A DNA stretch of 64,000 nucleotides from Kofleriaceae bacterium (GTDB taxonomy: Bacteria; Myxococcota_A; Polyangia; Haliangiales; Haliangiaceae). Shown in pieces: positions 12,173 through 23,201 of this stretch; the first letter of the stretch is position 1; every line of letters begins with the position of its first letter. The position numbers and the translations under genes were made by a program. The notes beneath the pieces were generated by a model. The model saw only the letters and a program-made list of their open reading frames with translations, was not told where the DNA came from and made no database searches. The DNA is taken from contig JACKDR010000032.1 in NCBI GenBank assembly GCA_020633495.1, positions 18,066 to 82,065 of the forward strand, in the 5' to 3' direction.

Positions 12173-12216
12173 CCCTAACTGCCCGCATCCGCTGGCGATC
12201 TCCTCCCGGATCGGGC

Positions 12217-12321
12217 TAGCATTCTTTTCGCCAAGGGGGGCCCGACCCTGGGGTTCCAAGTCACCGAGCCCGATGCTCGGGCGACCAGGGTCACAACGAG
12301 CCAGCGCCGGTGGCTGGCTCG
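12217..12321 (+). promoter_or_regulatory. Putative promoter and structured 5' leader of the GltJ-like gene
   Basis: A TAGCAT hexamer at 12217-12222 may be a -10 box; no good -35 is seen. Downstream, two strong dyads lie before the ATG at 12335. The first has 8-base arms GACCCTGG (12244-12251) and CCAGGGTC (12285-12292) enclosing a smaller hairpin CCGAGC/GCTCGG (12264-12280). The second has 9-base arms CGAGCCAGC (12297-12305) and GCTGGCTCG (12313-12321) with a 7-base loop. The ribosome binding region GGAATCAGGA follows directly. The pairing suggests control at the RNA level; no known riboswitch class was recognised. Confidence 0.5.
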
Positions 12322-12334
12322 AGGAATCAGGAAC

Positions 12335-14245
12335 ATGAAGATCGTCTGCGACGCCTGCTCCGCGAAGTACTCGATTGCCGACGACAAGGTCAAAGGCAAG
12401 GTCTTCAAGATTCGCTGCAAGAAGTGCAGCAACATCATCGTCGTGCGGGGCACGGCGGGCGCGGCCGCGGCCGAGGAGCCCGCGGCGCCGCAGTTCGACA
12501 ACAAGGAGACCCGGGTCTACGACTACGGGTACGACGAGGGCAGCGCCGCCGGCGGCGGCGACGCCGGCTACGGTGGCGACGAAGCCGCCTGGCACCTGGT
12601 CATCGACCAGGAGCAGGTGGGGCCGCTGACCGTCGCCGAGATCCAGCAGAAGTTCCAGGCCGGCCAGATCGACGCCGAGACCTACGTCTGGCGCGAGGGC
12701 TTCGCCGACTGGCAGCCGCTGAGCGCGGTCGACGCGTTCGCCCAGGTCGTGGCCGGCGGTGGCGGCGCGGCGGCGGCGCCGGCGAGCAGCGGCTCGTCGG
12801 GCGCCGACGCGGTGGCGAGCATGTTCGGCAGCCCGGGCGGTGACGAGCAAGGCACCGTGCGCAGCGATCCGGGCGACCTGTTCGCCGCGGCCGCGCGTGC
12901 CGGCGACGAGGCCGACGACGCCGCCGGTGATCTGTTCGGCGCGCGCAGCAGCGCGCCCGCGGCGGCGCCGATGGCGCCGATGGCCCACGAGGACGACTAC
13001 GGCGACGCCCAGGGCGGCAAGGCCGGCGGCGGCAAGCTGCGCGGCGAGCGCAACGAGAACTCGGTGCTGTTCTCGCTCAACAACCTGGCCGCGCTGGCCA
13101 GCGACGCGCCCCGCGCCTCGGCCGCGTCGTCGTCCTCGTCCTCGTCGTCGTCCTCGTCGTCCTCGGGGGCGGCGCAGCACGGCGGCGGCGAGGGCTCGGG
13201 CCTGATCGACATCCGGTCGATGGCCAACGCGTACCTCGGCGACAAGGGCGGCAGCAAGCCGGTCGGCGGCGCCGCGGTCGGGTCGGTCGACGACCTGCCG
13301 GTGTTCTCGAGCGCGTCGTTCAGCGAGCCCGCGGTCATCATCCCGACCGGCGCGTCGCGGACCAACAACAAGACGATGTACATCCTGATGGGCGCGGTGG
13401 CGTTCCTCGCGGTCATCACCGCGGTGCTCGTCCTGGTCGTCGTCCTCGGCGGTGACAAGAAGAGCGGCGCCAGCGCGCAGGTCGCGGCCAACGACAAGGG
13501 CAGCGCCGCCGCCGGTCAGCCCAAGCCGGACGAGCCCGACAAGGCCGGCAGCGGCAGCGAGGCCGGCACCGGGGCCGAGGCCGGCAGCGCCGCCGGCACC
13601 GCGGATCCCGCGGGCACCGGCACCGGCACCGGCAGCGCCGCGGAGGACGGCGCCGGCGCCGGCTCCGACGAGCCGCCGGCCGACGACAAGGAGGACAAGG
13701 ACCCCAAGGACGACAAGGGCAGCAGCAAGTCGAGCAGCAGCCACTCGAGCTCGTCCAGCAGCTCCAGCCACTCGTCGTCGTCGTCGTCGAAGTCGGACAC
13801 CAAGACCAGCACCAAGACCGACACCAAGAGCGACAGCAAGTCGAGCGGCTGCATCGATCAGGTCGAGTGTCTGCTCGCCGACAAGCCGCCCTCGTGCTGC
13901 AGCAAGTACGGCAAGAAGACCGACACCAAGACCAGCACCAAGACCAGCACCAAGACCGACTCGTCGGGCGGCGGCGGCGGCGGTGACCTCCCCGAGTCGC
14001 TCGACAGCAAGCTGATCTCGGCGGCGATCGGCGGCAAGAAGTCGTCGATCATCTCCAAGTGCAAGGGCTCGGCGAAGGGCACCGTCAAGGTGTCGGTCAA
14101 GGTCAATCCGGCCGGGCAGGTCGTCAGCACCAGCACCGCCTCGGGCGACGCCACCGCCGGCAGCTGCATCGGCGGCCAGATCAAGTCGATCAAGTTCGCC
14201 AAGACCCAGCGCGGCGGCTCCTTCAAGTACCCGTTCGCGCTGTAG
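12335..14245 (+). CDS. Zinc-ribbon/GYF_2/TonB-like C-terminal protein, GltJ (AgmX)-like
   Basis: A 636-residue membrane protein. Residues 1-38 form an MJ0042-type zinc ribbon with Cys5, Cys8, Cys28 and Cys31. Residues about 86-135 are a GYF_2 (DUF4339) domain, WHLVIDQEQVGPLTVAEI to YVWREGFADWQPLS. A linker carries ENSVLFSL (241-248), a poly-Ser run and GLIDIRSMANAYLG. A single TM helix spans about 348-372. A periplasmic Ser/Lys/Thr-rich linker with four Cys leads to an AgmX/PglI-type C-terminal domain (about 555-636). This order is that of M. xanthus GltJ, an inner-membrane gliding-machine protein whose cytoplasmic ribbon and GYF domains handle MglA/AglZ signalling. Whether it serves motility here is inference; no other glt genes are nearby. 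Confidence 0.85.
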   Translation: MKIVCDACSAKYSIADDKVKGKVFKIRCKKCSNIIVVRGTAGAAAAEEPAAPQFDNKETRVYDYGYDEGSAAGGGDAGYGGDEAAWHLVIDQEQVGPLTVAEIQQKFQAGQIDAETYVWREGFADWQPLSAVDAFAQVVAGGGGAAAAPASSGSSGADAVASMFGSPGGDEQGTVRSDPGDLFAAAARAGDEADDAAGDLFGARSSAPAAAPMAPMAHEDDYGDAQGGKAGGGKLRGERNENSVLFSLNNLAALASDAPRASAASSSSSSSSSSSSSGAAQHGGGEGSGLIDIRSMANAYLGDKGGSKPVGGAAVGSVDDLPVFSSASFSEPAVIIPTGASRTNNKTMYILMGAVAFLAVITAVLVLVVVLGGDKKSGASAQVAANDKGSAAAGQPKPDEPDKAGSGSEAGTGAEAGSAAGTADPAGTGTGTGSAAEDGAGAGSDEPPADDKEDKDPKDDKGSSKSSSSHSSSSSSSSHSSSSSSKSDTKTSTKTDTKSDSKSSGCIDQVECLLADKPPSCCSKYGKKTDTKTSTKTSTKTDSSGGGGGGDLPESLDSKLISAAIGGKKSSIISKCKGSAKGTVKVSVKVNPAGQVVSTSTASGDATAGSCIGGQIKSIKFAKTQRGGSFKYPFAL

Positions 14246-14288
14246 CGCGCGGTGGTCCGGTTCCCGGACCGTCGCCGTCGGATCCCGC

Positions 14289-14330
14289 CGGGCCCGCGAT
14301 CGCGTGATCGCGGGCCCGCGGTGCTTTCGG
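14289..14330 (+). terminator. Hairpin terminator after the GltJ-like gene
   Basis: A perfect 13-base stem, CGGGCCCGCGATC (14289-14301) with GATCGCGGGCCCG (14306-14318) around a 4-base loop, 45 bases after the stop. The T tract is weak (GTGCTTTCGG), so it may be only partly Rho-independent. Confidence 0.7.
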
Positions 14331-14409
14331 CGCGCGGGCCGTGCGGCGGCCCACGTGGTCGCCGACGCCGATCTCCGGGTCAGCTCGCGTCAGCCCATGT
14401 CAGGTCGTG

Positions 14410-15186
14410 TCACGGGGCGCGTCGCCGGCGCCGCCGGCCGACCAGCAGCGCCAGCGCGCCCGCGATCGTCGTGACCACCAGGGCGCCGGCGCCCGCCCAC
14501 AGCGCGCCGCGGCGCAGCGCGCGGTCCTCGTCGCTGCCGGCGGGGGGCCGCGGGCACCGGCCGTCGGCGGGCGCCTCGGCGTCGGGGCCGGCGACCCACA
14601 CCACGTGCAGGCCGCGCGACAGCGGCGCGGCGTCGCCGTCGAAGCGGACCAGGCGCTCCTCCATCGGGCCGTTGCCGACCCGCATGACGTCGAGGCGGAC
14701 GCCGGGCGACGGCTCGACGCGCAGCTCGGCCTCGCCGGCCGGCAGCAGCGCGTAGTGATCGACGAGGTCGAGCTGGTGGCGGCCGCCTACCTTCGGCGCG
14801 CAGATCCACGTGATCAGGTCGAGGGAGAACGCGCCGGCGTCGACGCTGGGCGAGCCCATGCCGGGCACGACGTCGGTCCAGGTCACCGGCGCCGCGACGC
14901 CGTCGAGCTCGACCTCGAGCTGCCGCCCCAGCTCGGCGGCGAAGCCCTTGCCCCAGGTCATGGCCTCGGCGTCGGACACCTCGCCGTCCTGATCGCGATC
15001 GATGCCCTTGCGGCCGAGGTTGCCGGGGATCTCGCCGAGGTAGATCGTGTACGCGACTCTTACCCGGTCGCCCATCGGGGACAGCTTGACGTAGCGATTG
15101 TTGGCGTCGACCGCGGGCGCGGGGTGCGCGCTCACCACCCGGGGTGCGGCGATCACGAAGGCGAGGGCGACGAGCCAGAGGCGCAC
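14410..15186 (-). CDS. Hypothetical secreted protein with an EF-hand-like loop and C-terminal anchor
   Basis: A 258-residue protein, GTG start at 15186. A signal peptide, RLWLVALAFVIAAPRVVSA, precedes HPAP. An EF-hand-like calcium loop, DRDQDGEVSDAE, lies about residues 63-74. A hydrophobic helix (GALWAGAGALVVTTIAGALALLVG, here split across positions) near the C-terminus is followed by RRRRRR, a typical anchor with positive stop. The family was not recognised; the HPAP-start and overall layout resemble periplasmic domains associated with HupE/UreJ-like metal permeases, but no permease is adjacent. TACCAA lies 6 bases before the GTG. It is convergent with the GltJ-like gene across a strong hairpin. 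Confidence 0.6.
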   Translation of the reverse strand: MRLWLVALAFVIAAPRVVSAHPAPAVDANNRYVKLSPMGDRVRVAYTIYLGEIPGNLGRKGIDRDQDGEVSDAEAMTWGKGFAAELGRQLEVELDGVAAPVTWTDVVPGMGSPSVDAGAFSLDLITWICAPKVGGRHQLDLVDHYALLPAGEAELRVEPSPGVRLDVMRVGNGPMEERLVRFDGDAAPLSRGLHVVWVAGPDAEAPADGRCPRPPAGSDEDRALRRGALWAGAGALVVTTIAGALALLVGRRRRRRAP

Positions 15187-15247
15187 GCCCCCTTGGTAGC
15201 ACGACGTTTCGTCGCGTGAGCGGCGCCGGGCGGCGCCGAAACCAGCG

Positions 15248-15277
15248 TTGACCCCGATTCGACCGCCTGTGTATGGT
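15248..15277 (+). promoter_or_regulatory. Promoter of the MopE-type lipoprotein gene
   Basis: TTGACC at 15248-15253, an 18-base spacer and TATGGT at 15272-15277. The expected start near 15284 leaves a short leader that contains a strong AGGAGGAGG ribosome binding site before the ATG at 15300. Confidence 0.6.
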
Positions 15278-15299
15278 GCCGGCGCAGGAGGAGGATCCT

Positions 15300-16724
15300 A
15301 TGAAGTTCGCCCTTGGACTAGCTACGTCCCTGGCGGCGGTGCTGGCACCGCTGTCTCTCGGCTGCGGCGGCGATGACGGCAACACCGACATCGACGTCCC
15401 GCCGCTGTTCGAGCCCGTGCCCGAGTGCGAGGGCGACCCCGTCGTGGCCTTCGCCGGCACCCAGCAGGCCGTGTTCTCCGAGCTCCAGATCGGAGACTTC
15501 GAGGACGGCTTCGATCTCGACGGCGACGGCGACCCCGACAACAAGCTCGCCGCGGTGTCGAGCGTCGCGCGCGCGCCCATCGAGGACGCCCTCGACGCCT
15601 ACGACCTGCTGATCCCGATGGAGTTCTTCGACCTCCCCACGATCGGCGCCGACGAGTGCGTCAAGTTCGCGCTCTACCTCGGCATCTACAAGCACGACGA
15701 CGATCTCGACGGCAAGGACACCGCCGTCGAGGGCGGCGACTGCGACGACACCCGGGACGAGGCCAAGCCGGGCGCCGCCGAGATCCCCGGCAACCGCAAG
15801 GACGACGACTGCGACGGCATCGCCGACGAGGTCGACGACGGCAACGGCGGCCAGATGCCGCCCGACGACACCCAGGACATGGACGGCGACGGCGTCACCC
15901 TCGGCGACGGCGACTGCGACGACGATCCGCTGACCGGCGCCGACGTCTACCCGGGCCACGCCGAGATCTGCGGCGACGGCCGCGACAACGACTGCGACGG
16001 CGTCGCCGACCGCGGCTCGACCAGCGCCGAGGCGTGCAACCCGTTCGACGCCAGCCCCGACGCCTTCGACATCGATCCGCTGTCGCTCGACGGCAACGGC
16101 GACCCGGTGATCGCGTTCACCAGCGGCCAGATCGTCGACGAGGCCGGCACGCTGCGGCTGCACGCCGGGCCGTCGCTGTTCTCGGTCGCGATCCCGGTGA
16201 TCGACGGCTTCACCCTCGACCTCAAGATCACCGGCGCGCAGATCGTCGCCGACGTCATCGACGACGGCGGCAGCCTGCACCTCGAGAACGGCCACCTCGG
16301 CGGCGTCCTCGACGCCCGCACCGCCGACACGATCCGCGGCCTGACCGTCGACGAGATCGGCCTCACCCCCGAGGACTCGCTGCTCGACGCCGCGTTCGCC
16401 AACGTCCTGGGCCCGCTGCTGGCGCTGCCGGCGCTGCCCCCGGGCAGCCCGCACGCCGGCTGCCGGACCCCCGACATCGACGTCGACAAGGACGGCCTCG
16501 AGGCCTTCTGCGACTCCAACCCCGACGACGACATCAAGGTCGTCGACCTGTGCATCGACGGCGACGGCACCGAGATCTACGACGAGTACGACGCCGAGGG
16601 TAACGTCACCAAGCACTGCACCGAGGCGGTCGAGCCCGACGACGGCCGGCCCCGGTTCATGGACGGCATCTCGGTCGAGCTCAACTTCGCGACCGTGCCG
16701 GCGACCCTGAACGCCCCGGAGTGA
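15300..16724 (+). CDS. Lipoprotein with MopE-type putative metal-binding repeats
   Basis: A 474-residue protein. ATG at 15300 has AGGAGGAGG just upstream and gives a lipoprotein signal, KFALGLATSLAAVLAPLSLG then Cys. Two copies of the D-rich motif typical of MopE-like proteins follow: GGDCDDTRDEAKPGAAEIPG with KDDDCDGIADE, and GDCDDDPLTGADVYPGHAE with RDNDCDGVAD. Such motifs are thought to bind calcium or other metals in secreted proteins of myxobacteria and relatives. The C-terminal half is a beta-rich domain of unknown function. It probably sits on the cell surface. A nearby upstream ATG at 15273 is less likely because it would place the signal peptide internally. Confidence 0.75.
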   Translation: MKFALGLATSLAAVLAPLSLGCGGDDGNTDIDVPPLFEPVPECEGDPVVAFAGTQQAVFSELQIGDFEDGFDLDGDGDPDNKLAAVSSVARAPIEDALDAYDLLIPMEFFDLPTIGADECVKFALYLGIYKHDDDLDGKDTAVEGGDCDDTRDEAKPGAAEIPGNRKDDDCDGIADEVDDGNGGQMPPDDTQDMDGDGVTLGDGDCDDDPLTGADVYPGHAEICGDGRDNDCDGVADRGSTSAEACNPFDASPDAFDIDPLSLDGNGDPVIAFTSGQIVDEAGTLRLHAGPSLFSVAIPVIDGFTLDLKITGAQIVADVIDDGGSLHLENGHLGGVLDARTADTIRGLTVDEIGLTPEDSLLDAAFANVLGPLLALPALPPGSPHAGCRTPDIDVDKDGLEAFCDSNPDDDIKVVDLCIDGDGTEIYDEYDAEGNVTKHCTEAVEPDDGRPRFMDGISVELNFATVPATLNAPE

Positions 16725-16954
16725 CGGGGCGCGAGCCGATCGCGCCCAGGACCGGCAGGTCCGACGGGCGTCGTCGGCCGGCCGATCATCCGGGCTCGCG
16801 CGCTGACCGGCCGCTCGCGGCGCGCCCCCCGGCGTGACCGCGGGCACGTCCCGTGGCGCGCCCCCCTGCGGGGGCGGCGGCGCCCGGGTCCAAACGTGCT
16901 CGGTGCGCGGCGGATCCTGGTACCATCGACCTCCGCCGCCGGTCTGGAGGTCCC

Positions 16955-17344
16955 ATGCGTATCCGCTCGTCGCTGTTCGCCGTGGTCGTCGCGACCGGCC
17001 TAGGCAGTGTCCTGGCCATCGCCTGCGGTGGCTCGTCGCTCAAGGAGGCCGGCGAGGAGTGCGTGGCCTCGTCCGAGTGCGCCACCGGCCTGGCCTGCGA
17101 CCTGGGCCAGACCCCGCATGTCTGCGCCCAGGAGACCACGGTGCCGCCCGACGCCGCGCCGGTGCCCATCGACGGGCCCCCGGTCGACGGCGACGTCGTC
17201 GACGGCGCGCCGATCGACACGCCGCCCCCGATCGACGCCATGCCGATCGACGCGATGCCCCCGGACGCCATGATCGACGCGGCGGCGCCGGACGCGATGC
17301 CGCCCGACGCGATGCCGCCGGACGCCATGCCGCCCGACGCCTGA
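16955..17344 (+). CDS. Small Pro/Asp-rich lipoprotein with MPPDA repeats
   Basis: A 129-residue protein. From ATG 16955 (TGGAGG upstream) it has a signal ending in AIAC, the lipobox Cys being about residue 24. A short Cys-rich piece, GEECVASSECATGLACDLG to HVC, resembles the Cys clusters of other secreted myxobacterial proteins. The second half is low complexity: IDGPP and PIDTPP steps followed by repeated MPPDA pentapeptides to the end. The tail could be an extended cell-wall or outer-membrane spacer. TGGTACCAT upstream (16919-16927) could be an extended -10. The function is unknown. Confidence 0.6.
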   Translation: MRIRSSLFAVVVATGLGSVLAIACGGSSLKEAGEECVASSECATGLACDLGQTPHVCAQETTVPPDAAPVPIDGPPVDGDVVDGAPIDTPPPIDAMPIDAMPPDAMIDAAAPDAMPPDAMPPDAMPPDA

Positions 17345-17389
17345 CCGCTGCGCCGCGCTGCGCTGCGTCACTGTGTTAGGTTTCGCGTC

Positions 17390-18412
<1,023 letters not shown>

Positions 18413-18421
18413 GCGGCCCGG

Positions 18422-19492
18422 ATGTCGCTGCGGGCCTCCGACGGCAAGCTGGGCGTCCGCGTCGGCGCGGTGACGCTGGTCCTGCTGGTGCTCGGCGTCG
18501 CCTACGTCGTGCTCCTGCGCGGCAAGCTGTTCCTCGGGCCCTCGGTCGACGTCGAGCTGTACTTCGCCCACGTCGGCTCGCTCAAGGAGGGCGCGCCGGT
18601 GATGGTGGCCGGGCGCGCGGTCGGCAAGATCACCGCGATCCGGCTGGTGCCCCGCGACCTCGCCGGTGACGACCACCTGCTCGCCGACACCGGCGGCGCG
18701 GTCGCGATCCTGCGCATCGACGCGCGCCGCCGCGGCATGGTGCCGATCAACGGCGAGTTCTTCGTGTCGTCGCGGGGCCTCTTGTCCGAGCGCTACGTCG
18801 AGGTCGGCGCGCCCGCCGACGGTGCGCCGCCGGGGCGGCCGGTCGCCGACGGCGACCAGGTGCGCGGCATCGATCCGCCGTCGATGGATCGGGTCCTGAC
18901 CAACACCTGGAACAACCTCACCGTCGCACGCGCGTTCCTCAGCGAGGTCCAGCCCGAGGGCGAGGCGTTCTTCGCCGCGCTGCGCGAGCTCGGCGCCACG
19001 CTCGACGCCATCGAGCCCGGGCCCGACGCCTACGCGGCGCTGGCCGACCGCGCCGCGGCCCTGGCGGCGGAGGCCCGGACCACCTACCTGACGCTGCAGG
19101 CCGGCGGCCTCGACGGCGACCGGATCGCGGGCCTGCTGGCGCGGAGCCGCCAGACCGTAGCCCAGCTCGGCACCACCGCGGCGATGCTGCGCGGCCGCCT
19201 CGACCTGCTGCAGGGCGACCTCGATCGCCTGCGCGACCGCATCGACGCCGCGGCGCCGGGCCTGCGCCGCAAGCTCGACCGCGCGCTCGACGCCGGGCGC
19301 GGCGCGCTCGCCAAGCTCGAGGTCCTCAGCGCCAAGGTCGACGACCTGCTCGGCATCATCGCCCGCGGCGAGGGCACGATCGGCCGGATCCAGCACGACC
19401 CCGAGTTCCCCGAGGACGCCAAGGAGCTGGGCAAGATCCTCAAGCGCACGCCGTGGCGGGTGATCGGGCACCCCCAGGATCTCGAGCCGTAG
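18422..19492 (+). CDS. MlaD/MCE family lipid-binding protein 2
   Basis: A 356-residue paralogue of the upstream MlaD gene. TM helix about 18-38, MCE domain marked by VGSLKEGAPVMVAGRAVGKI and VSSRGLLSERYVEVG, then a helical C-terminal region ending in LKRTPWRVIG, echoing LKRNPWKFFW at the end of MlaD1. The shared ending argues for duplication of an ancestral gene. The two MlaD proteins could serve the two MlaE/MlaF pairs encoded convergently at 20750-23945, or form one mixed complex. The start is 9 bases after the mlaD1 stop. Confidence 0.87.
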   Translation: MSLRASDGKLGVRVGAVTLVLLVLGVAYVVLLRGKLFLGPSVDVELYFAHVGSLKEGAPVMVAGRAVGKITAIRLVPRDLAGDDHLLADTGGAVAILRIDARRRGMVPINGEFFVSSRGLLSERYVEVGAPADGAPPGRPVADGDQVRGIDPPSMDRVLTNTWNNLTVARAFLSEVQPEGEAFFAALRELGATLDAIEPGPDAYAALADRAAALAAEARTTYLTLQAGGLDGDRIAGLLARSRQTVAQLGTTAAMLRGRLDLLQGDLDRLRDRIDAAAPGLRRKLDRALDAGRGALAKLEVLSAKVDDLLGIIARGEGTIGRIQHDPEFPEDAKELGKILKRTPWRVIGHPQDLEP

Positions 19493-19522
19493 CGGCGCGG
19501 CGCCGCCGTCACCGTCGCTACG
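19488..19522. terminator. Bidirectional hairpin between convergent mlaD2 and REC-kinase genes
   Basis: CGTAGCG (19488-19494) pairs with CGCTACG (19516-19522), with an inner GC-rich dyad. The two arms contain the stop codons of both genes, so the 25-base intergenic space plus both ends is one palindrome. No T tract. Confidence 0.4.
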
Positions 19523-20636
19523 TCGCCGCGGGCAGCTCGAGCACGAACGTGGCGCCGCCGCCGGGCGTGTCGGCGACGGTCAGCGTGCCGCCGACCTCGC
19601 CGACGATCTGGCGGCTGATCGCCAGGCCGAGGCCGGTGCCACCGTCGGCCTTCGTCGTGAAGAACGGATCGAAGATCCGGTCCTTGAGCGCGTCGGGGAC
19701 GCCGTCGCCGTTGTCCGCGATCTCGCAACGGACGCGGCTGCCGCGGCGGCCCGCGGTGATCGCGAGCAGGTTGGCGGCCACCGGCCGGGTCCGCGGCATG
19801 GCGTGGACGCCGTTGACCACCAGGTTGAGCAACACCTGGCCGAGCCGGGTCGGGCTCACCGGCACGTGCAGCCCCGACGGCACGTCGACCTCGGCGCGGC
19901 CCCGGTGGATCAGATCGTTGGCCACCAGCTTGAGGGTCAGCGCCAGGACGTCGCCGAGGTCGGCGCGCGCGTCCGCGTCGCGGCGACGGGTCGACAGCTC
20001 GACGCCGCGGACGATCTCGCCGAGGCGCATCGTCGAGTCCCACGCGCCGCCCAGCGCGTCGTCGAGGTCGGCGACGACCGGCGCGCCGTCGGCGCCGACC
20101 AGGGCCGCGAGCCGCTCGGTCAGCGTCCGCGCCAGATCGAGGTAGCCGGCGATCACGCCCATCGGGTTGCGCAGCTCGTGGACGATGCTGGCGGCGATCA
20201 CGCCGAGCGCGTGGACCCGCTCGACCTCGACCATGCGGCGCTCGAGCTCGCGGACCCGGCGCCGGTTCTCGAACAGATCGATCGCGTCGCGCAGGTGGGC
20301 GCGCATCTCGGCCGCGTCCCACGGCTTGCGGATGTACTGGTGGACCTGGCCTCGGTTGATCGCGTCGACCGCGGTGCCGAGGTCGGCGTAGGCGGTGACC
20401 AGCATGCGGATGACGTGCGGGCGGTCGCGGGCGACCCGCGCCGCCAGCTCGGTGCCGGTCATCCCCGGCATGCGCTCGTCGGTGAGCAGCACCGCGACGT
20501 CGGCGTGGGCCTCGAGCAGCCGCTCGGCCTCGGCGCCGCTGCCGCAGGTCAGGACGTCGAGCTCCTGCTGGAACGTCGCCTCGAAGACGATCAGGTTCGA
20601 GCGATCGTCGTCGACGTAGAGGACCTTGGCGGACAT
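19518..20636 (-). CDS. Response regulator-histidine kinase fusion (REC then HATPase), soluble
   Basis: A 372-residue protein with an N-terminal receiver domain (phospho-acceptor Asp53 in LLTDERMPG; KPW with conserved Lys near 104) followed by a dimerisation/phospho-acceptor region (IVHELRNPMG, His153) and a HATPase domain (LLNLVVNGVHAM N-box, DNGDGVP, GGTGLGLAISR G-boxes). No TM segment or sensor domain, so the input comes through the receiver from another kinase. ATG 20636 was chosen since the receiver begins there; upstream sequence is non-coding. It is convergent with mlaD2 and downstream of the mlaF1 gene on the same strand; a role in controlling lipid transport is speculative. Confidence 0.87.
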   Translation of the reverse strand: MSAKVLYVDDDRSNLIVFEATFQQELDVLTCGSGAEAERLLEAHADVAVLLTDERMPGMTGTELAARVARDRPHVIRMLVTAYADLGTAVDAINRGQVHQYIRKPWDAAEMRAHLRDAIDLFENRRRVRELERRMVEVERVHALGVIAASIVHELRNPMGVIAGYLDLARTLTERLAALVGADGAPVVADLDDALGGAWDSTMRLGEIVRGVELSTRRRDADARADLGDVLALTLKLVANDLIHRGRAEVDVPSGLHVPVSPTRLGQVLLNLVVNGVHAMPRTRPVAANLLAITAGRRGSRVRCEIADNGDGVPDALKDRIFDPFFTTKADGGTGLGLAISRQIVGEVGGTLTVADTPGGGATFVLELPAAT

Positions 20637-20749
20637 CGAGTGAGCGCAGTCTATGCGCGCCTGATGGGGCGTCCTACACACCGCAGGGGTGAGTCGGTCC
20701 GATTCCGCCCGCCGAGGGCGCCGAGGGCGCCGACGGCGCCGCCCCACGA

Positions 20750-21531
20750 TCAGAAGCCGGGCGTCTCCATCGGCCCGCTCGACTGGCCCTGGATGAACTG
20801 CTGCACCACCGGATCGTCCGACGCGCGGATCTCGTCGCGGCTGCCGAGCGCGCGCACCGCGCCCTGGTAGATGAACGCGATGCGATCGGCGATCGAGAAG
20901 ATCGAGGTCAGGTCGTGCGACACCACGACCGAGGTCACGCCCTGGCCGCCCGACAGCTCGCGGATCAGCCGGTCGATGCGGCGCGCGTTGACCGGATCGA
21001 GGCCGGTGGTCGGCTCGTCGAACAGGACCACCTCGGGCTGCAGCGTCAGGGTCCGGGCGATCGCGGCGCGCTTGCGCATGCCGTCGGACAGCTCGGCCGG
21101 GTAGCGGTCGGCGAACTCGCTCATGTAGACCTGATCGAGGCGGCGGCGGGCCTCGACCAGCGCCTTCTTCTGGCGCATGCCCTGGTGCTTGCGCAGCGGC
21201 AGCGCGACGTTCTCGGCCAGCGTCATCGAGTCGAACAGCGTCGAGTTCTGGAACACCATGCCGATGCGCTTGCGGATCGGCGCCAGCTCGGGCTCACGCA
21301 GGGTGTCGACGCGCTTGCCGTCGAACCAGATCTCGCCGGCGTCGACGCCGAGCAGCCCGATCAGGTGCTTGATCGTCACCGACTTGCCGACGCCGGAGGT
21401 CCCGATGATGAACAGCACCTCGCCCTTGCGGACGTCGAGGCTGAGATCGCGCAGGACCTGCTTGTCGCCGAACGCCTTGGCGACGCCGCGGAACTCGATC
21501 ACCGGCCGGGCGGCGGGCGGCGGGGCGTCGC

Positions 21532-21535
<4 letters not shown>
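20750..21535 (-). CDS. MlaF-type ABC transporter ATPase 1
   Basis: A 261-residue ATPase with all ABC motifs: Walker A GTSGVGKS (45-52), Q-loop GMVFQNSTLFDSMT, signature ELSDGMRKRAAIART, Walker B VVLFDEPTTGLD, and SHD H-loop. Phrases like NSTLFDSMT and LSDGMRKR are typical for MlaF. The start overlaps the mlaE1 stop by 4 bases (ATGA). It should pair with MlaE1 to drive lipid exchange with an MlaD ring. It is last in the apparent minus-strand operon running from 26149. Confidence 0.93.
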
Positions 21536-22278
<743 letters not shown>

Positions 22279-22416
22279 CGCGTCGACCGCGGTGGTGCCG
22301 ACGGCCTCGACGCGATCGGCGACGCGGGCGCCGAGCCCGGGGCGCGGCGGCGCGGGCGCGCCGGCGCCGGCGTCGGCGCGGCGGCGGGCCGGGCGTGGGC
22401 GTGGGGGCGGGCGGGG

Positions 22417-23199
<783 letters not shown>

Positions 23200-23201
23200 G
23201 A

